Origin: Sarcophilus harrisii
Taxonomy: Eukaryota; Chordata; Mammalia; Dasyuromorphia; Dasyuridae
Assembly: GCF_902635505.1 (NCBI RefSeq)
Contig: NC_045427.1
Coordinates: 56,818,539-56,882,538 of the forward strand
Length of the DNA: 64,000 nt
Direction: 5' to 3'
The position numbers and the translations under genes were made by a program. Shown in pieces: positions 54,121 to 64,000 of this stretch (the first letter of the stretch is position 1; each line of letters opens with the position of its first letter). The notes beneath the pieces were generated by a model. The model worked only from the letters and a program-made list of their open reading frames with translations. It was not told the DNA's origin and made no database searches.

Positions 54121-57100
54121 AATCAGGGATTCTATACTGACTTATATGGAGAACCCGTTGTGATAGCAGAGAAAGGGACCAGGTGAACATGAGGTCAAGA
54201 GTTTCTCAGCTTTGACTCCCTGACCAGGGATCCTAGATTTGGCAGTCAGACCTATCTCAGCACCAAAGAACACTACATCTTCCTTGAAGCTGATAGAAAG
54301 ATAAATCCAGAGCATTTCATCAGTACAGCAAAAATGATTCCGCAATCTTGAATTATAATCAAAGCAAGAGACAGTCGATATGGTAGAAAGAGAGCTGACT
54401 TCTGATTTCAGGAGACTTGGGTTCAAGCCCCAGTGCCCGATATATACTGATTGTTACCCTGGACAAATCCTTCTACCTCTCTTTGCCCCAAATGGCTCAT
54501 GAACTCTCCACGCCTTGAAGCTGCAAAGCCTGCCCCAGTGTGCTTTGGTATTAGGAGCTCACCCCCCGGGAGCTCCATCCCTAGGTGAAGCAAGCCCCAG
54601 AGCTGGACCACGATGCAGTGAGTCCACAGCCTAACTCTGGTGGACAGGATGGGAGGATGCATCCACAAATAGGTAGCACGCTACTGAACATTTGATTGGA
54701 CAAAGAAGGGACGCAGGCAAAGGACTCGAGGAACATTTCAGAGTGCTCCCTGACTTTGTGAGAAGGTGTTCTTGAGAAGCTTCCCAGAGAAGGAGGAGGC
54801 ATGTTTTCTAGCCTTGAAGGAAGACAAAGTAGAGGCAAAGAGCCAGTACACTTCAGGCACAGGGTGCCCATGTGAAGGCAAGAGCAGCGGGACAATGTTG
54901 GACAAGGCTCCACAGACTTTTGCTGGAGTGGGTAGCATGGGAAAGAAGGTCAGAAGGGTTAGCTGCTGGGCCTTGCATGTCAGGCTGACTCGGTGCAGGT
55001 TGGATTCTCTAGGGAGCCTCAAGCCCCTTCCCCTCCCCTAGGGAGCCTCCTAACTTGAGAAGCACAGATGTCTAAATGCTTGGTGATTTTTACAGTTCAA
55101 CTCACTGAATCAGAAGCTTTGATGGGGTCTCTTCTGACTCAGAAAGTGACTTGGTCACTTGTCCAGGATGTAAAGGGTCTTCAGGTATGCACGTTGTGGA
55201 CCAGATGGCCCCTAAGTGACCTCCAAGATCAGAACTTGGGTTTCGGTAAGAGGCTTGCTAATGTGGGGCCCTAGGATGCCAATCCCAGGCACGTTCCCAG
55301 CTTTCTCCTTTCCTTCCCAGAAGAGGGAAGCCCAACAAGGACTAAAGCCAGAGGTTTTGGCTGCCTAGTGGTAGTGGTGAGGCTGCAGAAAACAAGGCTG
55401 TGTTAGGAGCAAAGTAGAGAGGTCTGGGGCTCAGCCTTCCCTATTTCTCATCACCCCAACCTGAGTCATGATTTATCGTGAGGCATACCACTCCTTATCA
55501 GTACCTCCAGTTTTCATTTGTTGTGGGGCCAGCATTGCCTGAGCTGGCACTTGAGAGCTGAGGAAATCTGGGAGAAGCCCCTCGAGTTGTTCTTCCCCAC
55601 ATCTGGTTCCACTAAACAATCCCCTTTTCCTGAAAGCCCCTGGAATCCCCTAGAGTTTTTGAGCGACCTCTGAAAAAAAAAAGCAGAAGTGAAAGTCTTG
55701 GGAACACATTGTCCTCTCTTACATTGTATTGTGCTCAGCCAGCAGCCAACTGGCTAGAGGGGCTTGTTAACTTAGCTATGGGACCCAGTTAGTGATCCTG
55801 GAAAGATCCAGAGGCTTGTCCTCCCTACCCCAAGCTCTGGCCCCTCAGCCACAAGTACACTGTGGCCAAGCCATACTGGGCATTTGGAGCTATTGTAGAT
55901 AGGTAGTATCTGGTATGTTCCCTCTGCCAGCTTCATTTCTGGCACATCCTTGGCTTTCAGATTTGGACCTGAGTTTTTTTCTTTCTAAATATTTAGAGGC
56001 CTCCTTGGGAATCAGCTGCCTTAAAAGGGGGTAATTCCCAAGTTCTGCCTATGGTCTGGGAATGCACACACAGCTCAAGGCCATTTCAGGGTATATGGAT
56101 TTGTAGAAATATTAATTGGGGAATACATTTCAACTTGGGGAGCTTGCCAGAATCTGGTGGCTTCCCAAGATAGAATAGGGCTGAACAGTAGGCAATAGCT
56201 ACTACTACCTTTTGCTGCTTTGGAAAACCAGTTGCCAAATGCATGGAAATTGAAATCTCTCTGGGCTGCTCTTGGGAAACGGTGAGTTCCCTATCACTGG
56301 AGCCGAAGCTTAAAAGAGATTTGTATTCAGTCTGAGTTGGACTAAGTATCCTTTTCCCCTTTCCCTTTGAAATTCTGTGATTCTTTTCCCATACTGCCTT
56401 CTACCTGACTTTTCAGAACCAAGTCATAAGAAATTTTAATGGGACCGCTGAGTCACAGTAAAAAAAAAAACAAAAAAAAAAAACCAGAAGCATTGAGAAG
56501 CCATTTGGCTCTGAGCCTTCATTCCAGCCTGTCCCGGGCTAGCCTGGAGAGGGCCAGTACACGGGAAGTTCATTGTAGTCAAATCTAGGGTGAGCAGGTT
56601 TTGTGTAAAGAACAACAGCAGCATTCTCAGCATAACTGAATTTGGAGAAGTCCCAAGCATTAAAGGTGACATCATGGATGTGGCTGCTTTAGCTCTGGTC
56701 CACTGGACCTTTGACACACCCTCCAGCTGTGACCTTGCTTCTTTTCATCACACTCAAGGTCAGAGTGGCCACTTTTCTACCCACACCTTGGTCCAGTTCC
56801 ATGGAATTTCTCTTTAGTCATGGGCTTCTAAACATTTTTCTAAGTATATGTGGGTCCCAGCAAAACCAGAGCCAGGTCACACTCTCTATAGTGGTGTCCT
56901 TTGCTTCTGAAGGAATTTTCCATCCAGATTCCAGGTTTCCAATCCAGCTGTGCACTTCTTCTAATGTGTACCGTCATATCTGGTCACTGAATCATTTCTT
57001 GGGATTATAAAAAATATTGCTGATAAAGATTAAAAATCCCATAAGGGACCAGACTGTTCCCATAGTGATCTGTCCATCCAAGGCTAGCTGCCAACATCAA

Positions 57101-57639
57101 AGGAATCTTGGAGTTATGGGCACGAAGGAGCTCTGAATTGGAGAATTGGTGCTGTCTGGCTGGATGACCTTAGACATGTATAAAATGGTGGTCATAATTG
57201 TAGAAATAAAGTTCCTCGCCAAAGCTATGGTGAGGATCAAACATGGCAATCTATGCCCAATACTTTATAACCCTAATACCTTTTATAAATGGGGGTGATT
57301 CTTGTTAGAATCCTTTTAGGGGGAGGGAATTTGTGCTGGGTGTAATTTTCTGTTGTTTTTAAATTAATTTTTTAGGCAACTAAGCAAAGCAGAGAGAATA
57401 AACTGGTTCCAGCAAGACATCAATAGGAGGAGGATGTAGAGGAGATCCATGCTTTGGGGTTGAGGTTAGACTTTTGAGGCCCTTTCCAGTTTTGTCTTAG
57501 TTTATCCCATTTCCAAGCCCTACTCCGCTTAAAACTACTTGATCTCGGGCAGTTGGCTTCCCCCATTTGGACTTTGTTTTCTTTGGAGATGGGCCATAAG
57601 GACTTAGGGATTCTGTTACTTGCCTGGATCCCCTCCATA
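54121..57639. other. Long low-repeat intron segment
   Basis: 3.5 kb with few repeats: a SINE head/body at about 54378-54490 (plus, 'gttcaagccccagtgcccg'), a possible further piece of the old dispersed repeat at 54740-54900, poly(A) at about 56460-56483 and a weak SINE tail near 57160-57300. No exon recognised. Confidence 0.45.
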
Positions 57640-58850
57640 TCCAAACAAAAAGTATTAGATAGAACACTGACTGTGCGGGTACTACATGGAATGAAACACA
57701 AAATCCTAGCTTCAGAAAACTGGAAAAATAAGTCTACCTTGCATGAGTTGTCATTGAGAAAATGAGACACTCTTTCTATCTTACCACTTCTGTCAAGGCT
57801 CAAGTAAAAACCTGTTCTCTCCAGGGGGCCTTTCCTGTCTTCTCTCCCTTAATTCCAGTGCCTTCTAATAAGCTCCAGTTTGTTTGTTTGTTTGTTTGTT
57901 TGGAATTAAGAATATGTTTTCTTTATTTTTTTAATCTGTGTTTTCTTTTTTTATTATAGCTTTTTATTTACAAGATATATGCATGGGTAATTTTTTCAGC
58001 ATTGACAATTGCAAAACCTTTTGCTCCAACTTTTCCCCTCCTTCCCCTCACCCCTTCCCCCAACCCCTTCCCGCAGATGGCAGGTTGACCAGTTGACCAA
58101 TACATGTTAAATGTGTCAAAGTATAAGTTAAATACAATATATGTATACATGTCCAAACAGTTAATTTGCTGTATAAAAAGAGTGGGACTTTGAAATAGTG
58201 TACAGTTAGCCTGTGAAGAAAATCAAAAATGCAGGTGGACAAAAATAGAGGGATTGGGAATTCTATGTAGTGGTTTATAATCATCTCCCAGAGTTCTTTC
58301 ACTGGGTGTAGCTGGTTCAGTTCATTACTGCTCTATTGGAACTGATTTGGTTCATCTCATTGCTGGAGATGGCCAGGTCCATCAGAATTGATCATTATAT
58401 AGTATTGTTGTTGAAGTATATAATGATCTTCTGGTCCTGCTCGTTTCACTCAGCATCAGTTCGTGTAAGTCTGTCCAGGCCTTTCTGAAATCATCCTGCT
58501 GGTCATTTCTTACAGAACATTAATATCCCATAATATTATATACCACAATTTATTCAGCCATTTTCCAATTGATGGGCATCCACGCAGTTTCCAGTTTCTG
58601 GCCACTACAAAGAGGGGCTGCCACGCACATTCTTGCACATACAGGTCCCTTTTCCTTCTTTAAAATCTCTTTGGGATATAAGCCCAGTAGCAACACTGAG
58701 CTCCAGTTTGTATATGCTTATTTGTGAGTTGTTTAGACTGTGAGCTCCTTGAGAATATGGATTGTCTTGTCTTTTCTGTCTCCAGTCTTTGGCACATTAC
58801 TGGGAGCAGGGGAGGTACTTAAGAAATATTTAATGACTGACTGAACACCA
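57640..58850 (+). repeat. L2 3' end, split by an L1
   Basis: 57760-57883 ('gtcaaggctcaagtaaaaac', 'gggggcctttcctgtcttct') and 58712-58850 ('gactgtgagctccttgagaa', 'ggcacattactgggagcagg', 'gactgactgaac') form one L2 3' UTR interrupted by the L1 at 57884-58698. Confidence 0.75.
57884..58698 (-). mobile_element. 815-bp L1 3' end nested in L2
   Basis: Unusual tail: (TTTG)n then a T-rich spacer (57884-57957), i.e. (CAAA)n on the L1 strand, followed by 3' UTR and ORF2 end, reaching 'gatataagcccagtagcaac'. 13-bp duplication 'agctccagtttgt' at 57871-57883 and 58699-58711. Confidence 0.88.
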
Positions 58851-58879
58851 GTGTTATGTTTTTGAAAAAAGGGCAGAAA

Positions 58880-60965
58880 ACACCTTTCCACCAAGCCAGG
58901 TCTCCCAAATTCTCTCTACCGCTACCCCTCAGTGACCTCTCTCCTTTGAGGATTGCTCCGGGCATATCTATCACTCAATTAGAATTCTGGTAACTCTTTA
59001 TACTGACCTTCAGGACACCTTCTTTCTTCAGAGAGTTTGGTGCCTGCTCAGAGTCTTTCTCTTCTCTCCAATTCCTGCTGTCATAGTAGGGGACTTCAGT
59101 ATATATATTGTTTATACAGAACCTCTCAGTTCTTAACTGATTTATTCATATGACCTACTCCTCTGTCCCCCTCAGCTACACCAAAGATGGTCATACTCTT
59201 AATCTTGCTACTCTCCATAGATATATTACTTTTCATGAACATGAACTCTGAAATTCCCTTTTCTGACCAGTCTATTGTAATACAACTCTTTACAATTCCA
59301 TATCCTATTCTTCATCCACTTGACCACTTCCGATCTTTTTCCCCTTCAGTTCTTTCCCAGGCCATTACCCCTGCACTAGCTACATTTCCTCCCTTACCTA
59401 TCTTAATCCCTTCATAAAACGGTTCAACCTTACATAGTCCGCTTCACTCAGTTCCTAACCCCCTCTATCATTTTACTGATCATGCCCTGCATTACTAGCC
59501 TCAGCCTGCATTACTCCCACCATCCTCTGCCTTCACTCCTACTCTTGTGCTATTGAAAAGAGCTGGAGAAAATCAAGAAAGTGTACTAATTAGACCCATC
59601 CACTACGGATTCATATTAGATAGCTTCTACTTTGTCATAGCAAAGCAATCCCTAATTAGCTCATTATCTTACCCTTCCTCAAATATATCATGGGTACCCC
59701 CCCCCTCTTTTTTTCTCAGCAGAAAATCTTGTCTTATATTTTGCTGAAAAAATTGAGGCCATTCACAGAGCCCTCTCTTCTCTCTTTCTTATTTCATATC
59801 AACCAGATGTCTTCCTTTACTTCTCTCACTTCTCCTCCTCACCATAAATCTCTCTGTCTGCATAAATCACCCTATTCCAGTCTGTTTCTGTTGCCACCTA
59901 TGTCATGCCCATTCAGTTTTCTTTATCTCTTATTAATCTTTAATCTTGTTTACTGGCTGCTTCCTAACTGCCTGCAAACAGCATGTCTTCTCCATCCACA
60001 AAAAATCCCATATTTGCTCTCTTAATCCCCACTAGTTAGTGTCCCATATCTCTTATCTCTTTTGTTATGATCTCACCTCCCCTTACTTTCCTTCTCACTC
60101 TCTTAATTCTCAACAGTCTGGCTTCCAGCCTCATTCATTCATGGAAACTGCTCTCTCTAAAATTGCCCTTGATTTCTTTAATTGCCAGATATAATGGGCT
60201 TTTTTTTTTTTTTTCTTTCATCTCTGGGTTTTTGTGACACAACTCTGTCTTCATTTTCTTTGTACCTTTCTGACTGTTCTTTCTCATTCTCCTTTGCTAT
60301 GATCTTCATCAAGGTCACAGCCACTAAAAATGATATCCTTCCTGGCTCATTTTTTTCACCCATCAGTCTTCCTAAAGGTCAGGTCTGACCAGATCACACA
60401 CATTCCCATTAGTTCCCCTTCCTAATAGTAAACTTCACTAACTCCCTGTCACCTCCAAGATCAAATATAAAATCCTCTAACATTCAGACACTTTAACAAC
60501 CTATCCTCTTCTCTCTTCCAGTTTCCTTACACCTTAATTTCTACACCTCCCATACATATTCTTCACTTCAATAACACTAACTTTCTTAGTTCTTGAATAA
60601 TTCTGTATGTAGACTCAGAGCATTTTCACTGATCATCTCCATGCCTTGAATGCTCTCCTTCTATATCTCTGCTTCTCTAGTGTCCTGCAAATCCCAGCTA
60701 AAATCCTACATTCTATAAGAGACTTCTGGTCCCTTTTAATGATGGTTCTTTCCTTCTGTTGCTTATTTCTAATCTGTCATGTGTGTGTGTGTGTGTGTGT
60801 GTGTTTTTAACATAGTTGTTTTTATATTATCTCCCTCATTAGATTGTGAGCTCTTGGACAACAGGAACTAATTTATATCAGCAATTAACATGGTGCTTGA
60901 TACATAGTAAATGCTTAATAAATTCATATTCACTGACTGACTGTTTGGACACTGGTTATTGTCCT
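58880..60965 (+). mobile_element. Long L2 copy: part of ORF2 and the whole 3' end
   Basis: 58900-59220 covers the endonuclease end ('gtaggggacttcagtata' = GDFS, 'gatggtcatactcttaatct' = DGHTLNL). 60105-60360 matches the reverse transcriptase region ('ctcaacagtctggcttccag', 'actgctctctctaaaattgc'). 60370-60965 is the 3' UTR ('gtctgaccagatcacac', 'attgtgagctcttggacaac'), with a (TG)n at 60779-60804. Nearly 2.1 kb, many frame breaks; an ancient, inactive LINE. Confidence 0.7.
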
Positions 60966-61079
60966 ATTACTTTCTGTATCTCCAAGAAAGTCCTAACCTT
61001 AATTTTGACATTAATAAAATGTAGTGAAAAATCCTAAGAGATCTTTATTGGTAGTGAAGAAATAATAAATCAAACTTAT

Positions 61080-61830
61080 GGGTAAATTTATGGATTTTAT
61101 ATGACATACTCTCCTTTGACCATTTCAGATGGTTTGCGATAACCTCTCTCCATATATCCTTCCATATTTGTATAGACTTCTACTTGTGCTTGATTATATG
61201 AGATGAATTCTCCCCCGCCCCACTTACCTTTCTTCCCCCCTCCTCTTCTTTTAAGATGAACAAAACATAACAAAAATCACTACCTTTAATTTATTTGACT
61301 CCCTCTGTGATCTCTGATGACATATTCAGTAGACCCTTATATTATTCCCCCTCCCCATTTGAATACAAACATTTTATCTTTATAAAGTCTTTTCTAATTT
61401 CTCACTCTTGTGTTTAATTTTTTTTGTGTTTCTTTAAACTTCCGTGTATTTTTCAATTTTCTGCCTAGCTCAACTCCTAGTCTTTTGATCAGGAATGCTT
61501 GAGAGTCTTATATTTCAGTAAAGGACCATTTTCCTTGTAAAATCATATGAAGTTTTGCCAAGTTCTTGCTCATAAGCTTATATCTATTGCCTTTGCAATG
61601 CTGTATTTCATGCTCTCCATTCTCTTGTAGTAGTAGCTTTTAAGTCTTGTGTCTTTCTGACTGTTATTCCTTGATACTTTCTGGCTTTTTGCAGTAATTT
61701 TTTTTTTCTTTGAACAGGAAGCTCTGGATTTTAGATGTTATATTCCTGAGACTTTTCACTTTGGGATTTCTTTTAGGAAGCCATTGATGGATTCTTGCTG
61801 TCTTCACTTTCCCCTAAAGGTGCTTTCTCA
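61080..61830 (-). mobile_element. L1 ORF1 region (minus), left half
   Basis: Reverse complement of L1 sequence running into ORF1 ('ttctggctttttgcagtaat', 'caggaagctctggattttag', 'tttgggatttcttttaggaa'). It seems to continue at 63175 after two inserted L1 3' ends. Confidence 0.5.
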
Positions 61831-61849
61831 TATGTCTGAGCTGTTTTCC

Positions 61850-62400
61850 TTTTTTTCTTTTCCTGGTTATTCATGTACATTAATTTTTTAAAGTACATAT
61901 TTCTCTGTAATTCATGTTGGGAAAGAAAAATCAGAACATAAAGGAAAAACCATGAGAGGAAAAAAATAACAACAAAAAGAAAAAACAGTGATAATAGCAT
62001 GTGTTGATTTACATTCAGTCTTCTTAGTTCTTTCTCTGGTTGCAGATGATATTTTCAGTCCACTGGAATTGCTTTGGATCACTGACCTGTTGAGAAGAAC
62101 CAAACCTTTCATTGTTGATTATTGCACGTTCTTACTGTCATTGTGTGCAATGTATTCCTGTTCTGCTTGTTTCACTCAGCATCAGTTCATATAAATCTTT
62201 GCAGACGTTTCTAAAATCAGCCATTCTCCTTTCCTTTTCCTGTTCTTTGCCTCCATAAAAAGAGCTGCTACAAATATTTTTGCTCACATGGGTCCTTTTC
62301 CCTCCTTTGTGATACAGATCCAGTAATGGCACTGATGGGTCAAAGGGTAGGCATAATATTTGTTATAGCCCTTGAGGCATAGTTCCAGATTTGAGCATTT
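61850..62400 (-). mobile_element. Old L1 3' end (minus)
   Basis: 3' UTR and ORF2 end in reverse ('cctgttctgcttgtttcact', 'cagcatcagttcatataaat', 'aaaaagagctgctacaaata', 'gtcaaagggtaggcata'). No target duplication visible. Confidence 0.6.
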
Positions 62401-62479
62401 CCTTTCATTGATCTCCCTTTTGCCTAGTGATTCTTTTTTGTTTCAGCCACAGTGATCATGAGGAAATCTATTTATTTAT

Positions 62480-63170
62480 TTATATTTAATAATAGCTTTT
62501 TATTTTCAAAATATATGCAAAAATAGTTTCCAACATTCACCCTTGCAAAACCTTGTATTCCAATTTTTTCTCCTTTTCTTCTCCCTACCCTCTCCCTGAA
62601 CAACAAGTAATCCAATATAGGTTAAACACATGTATTTCTTCCAAGCATGTTTCCACATTTATCAGGCAGCACAAGAAAAATCACATCACAAAGAGAAAAA
62701 TGAGAAAGAAAAAAGGCAAGCAAACAACAAGAAAAGGTGAAAATGCTATGTTGTGATCCACATTTAGTCCCCATAATCTTCTCTCTGGATGGAGATGGCT
62801 CTCTCCATTTACAAATCTATTGGAAATGCCCTGAATCACCTCATTTTTGGAAACAGCCAAGTCCATCACAGTTGATCATGACATAATCTTCTTGTTTCTA
62901 TGTACAATATTCTCTTGATTCTACTTATTTCACTTAGCATCAGTTTAAGTCTCTCCAGACCTCTCTGAAATCATCCTGCTGATCATTTCTTATAGAACAA
63001 TAATATTCCATAACATTCATGTGCCATAACTTATTTGGCCGTTCTCCAACTGAGGGGCATCCACTCAGTTTCCAGTTCCTTGCCACTACAAAAAGGGCTG
63101 CTACAAACACTTTTGTACATGTGGGTCCTTTTCCCGTTTTTATGATCTCTTTGAAATACAGATCCAGTCC
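62480..63170 (-). mobile_element. Middle-aged L1 3' end (minus)
   Basis: 'taatagctttttattttc', 'aaaatatatgcaaaaatagt', 'cttagcatcagtttaagtct', 'aaatcatcctgctgatcatt', 'aaaaagggctgctacaaaca'. Same layout as the younger copies but with a distinct 3' UTR, so a different subfamily. Confidence 0.7.
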
Positions 63171-63174
63171 GTCT

Positions 63175-64000
63175 AGTGATTCCTAAATTATTTTTTCTCA
63201 ATTTGTTTTCCAGATCAGTTGTTTTTTCAGTGATCAGTGGTATTTTTTTTTCTTGTTTTGATTTTGTTTTAGTGTTTCTGTTAGCTTATAAATCTGTTAA
63301 TTTCTATTTTGTTCTAATTTTTAAAGAATCTTACATAGGTAATAATACATAGGTATTATTTTATACTTTTATATGTCTTGTGCTAATGTGAATTGTTCAT
63401 TCTCTAAGTATTTTTTCCAAAACCCTAATTTCTTTTACAATTTCTATCTTCTGTCATTTTCATTTCATTAATAATATAATTTTAAACTCCTTTTTTAAAA
63501 TTCTTCTTTCATTTCTTCTAGGAATTATAATTGATCTTGTGGTCAAGCTAAGTTTTGCTTTGAGGTTTTTCTTAGAGGATTTTTGGAGCTTTTCTCTTCT
63601 TCTTGGTTTGTTTCTTGGGTGTTCCTGGCATCATAATAGCTCTTTATCTTTTTTTGTTTACTCATTTTTCTACTCTTGGTTCCCCAATTAGTATTTTGTG
63701 TTAGGGCCAGACTCTATGCACTTCTGGCAGGCCTCTTGTGACCTTGTATGGCCCTGGGGGTTTTTTTGTTTGTTTGATGTCCTGCCACTGTGTTCTTTGG
63801 GTATTGATTGCCATGCTCTTCAAGGATCACAAGGGTCAGTTTGATCCAAGGAGTTGCAAACTTTGTGCATATCCTGTGCAGTCAGATGAAGGTTGTGGTC
63901 AGATCATGATGCTCCTCAGCTTTCCAGGTTCCAGGCCTCAGTTTGGATCTGGCCACCACAGCTGCAGACATGTCCCTGGGTGGTCCCAGCCACCACTTGT
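63175..64000 (-). mobile_element. L1 ORF1 to 5' UTR (minus), runs off the window
   Basis: 'ttgttttccagatcagttgt', 'tttctattttgttctaattt' are ORF1 coiled-coil in reverse, as at 7920-8120. 63700-64000 is the GC-richer L1 5' UTR ('ttggatctggccaccacagc'). Probably the same element as 61080-61830. Confidence 0.55.

Larger units (their letters stand above)
23855..64000 (+). other. ATP6V0D1: ATP6V0D1 intron 1 (continues beyond the window)
   Basis: No sequence resembling exon 2 (human DLKLHLQSTDYGNFLANEAS) or later exons was found by reading the plus strand. The first intron is therefore at least 40.1 kb. The human gene spans about 43 kb in total, so a long first intron is plausible. Contents are listed separately. 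This is an inference from absence; a diverged exon could be missed by eye. Confidence 0.65.

Noticed and set aside
1-64000. CRISPR arrays, operons, integrons or other prokaryotic systems
   Set aside because: Spliced genes, SINEs, LINEs and CpG-island structure show vertebrate nuclear DNA; repeated segments are interspersed retroposons without regular spacing.
1-64000. Functional tRNA, snRNA or microRNA genes
   Set aside because: tRNA-like boxes occur only in SINE heads; no intact cloverleaf or clear hairpin precursor was recognised by eye. A covariance-model scan was not possible.

Overview
The window is nuclear DNA from a marsupial mammal. Two things show this. The only genes I can support are AGRP and the first exon of ATP6V0D1, in the same head-to-tail order as on human 16q22.1. 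The rest is packed with repeat types I recognise from marsupials: L1 elements with a characteristic 3' UTR, tRNA-headed SINEs with an RTE (BovB-like) tail, MIR/MAR-like CORE-SINEs, old L2 copies and LTR remnants. I cannot resolve the species.

Layout. 1-19.2 kb is the gene-free region upstream of AGRP. It is a pile of L1 pieces in both orientations (largest 3.34-7.76 kb), SINEs, a solo-LTR candidate at 9.26-9.76 kb, a second, weaker LTR candidate at 15.6-16.4 kb and a 310-bp pyrimidine-rich tract. 19.25-22.14 kb is AGRP on the plus strand: TATA promoter, predicted noncoding exon 1, three coding exons, and a poly(A) signal 45 bp after the stop. An antisense LTR fills most of its first intron. 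22.1-23.7 kb is the short gap to ATP6V0D1. 23.45-24.6 kb is the CpG island carrying the ATP6V0D1 promoter and coding exon 1. From 23.855 kb to the end everything appears to be ATP6V0D1 intron 1: I found no match to exon 2, so the intron is probably over 40 kb. It holds L2 copies on the plus strand, L1 copies on the minus strand, many SINEs, and two GC-richer low-repeat blocks (40.9-41.9 and 45.4-48.1 kb) that could be regulatory.

Function. AGRP encodes the secreted hypothalamic melanocortin antagonist that drives feeding; ATP6V0D1 encodes subunit d of the V-ATPase membrane sector. They are neighbours by ancestry, not a functional operon. I see no undescribed gene system. The best leads are about genome evolution: the LTR next to the AGRP splice acceptor, three independent L1 3' insertions sharing one 5' boundary, the opposite strand bias of L1 and L2 in the intron, and an abundant old repeat that I could not name. 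Repeat boundaries are by eye, and exact only where a target-site duplication is quoted.
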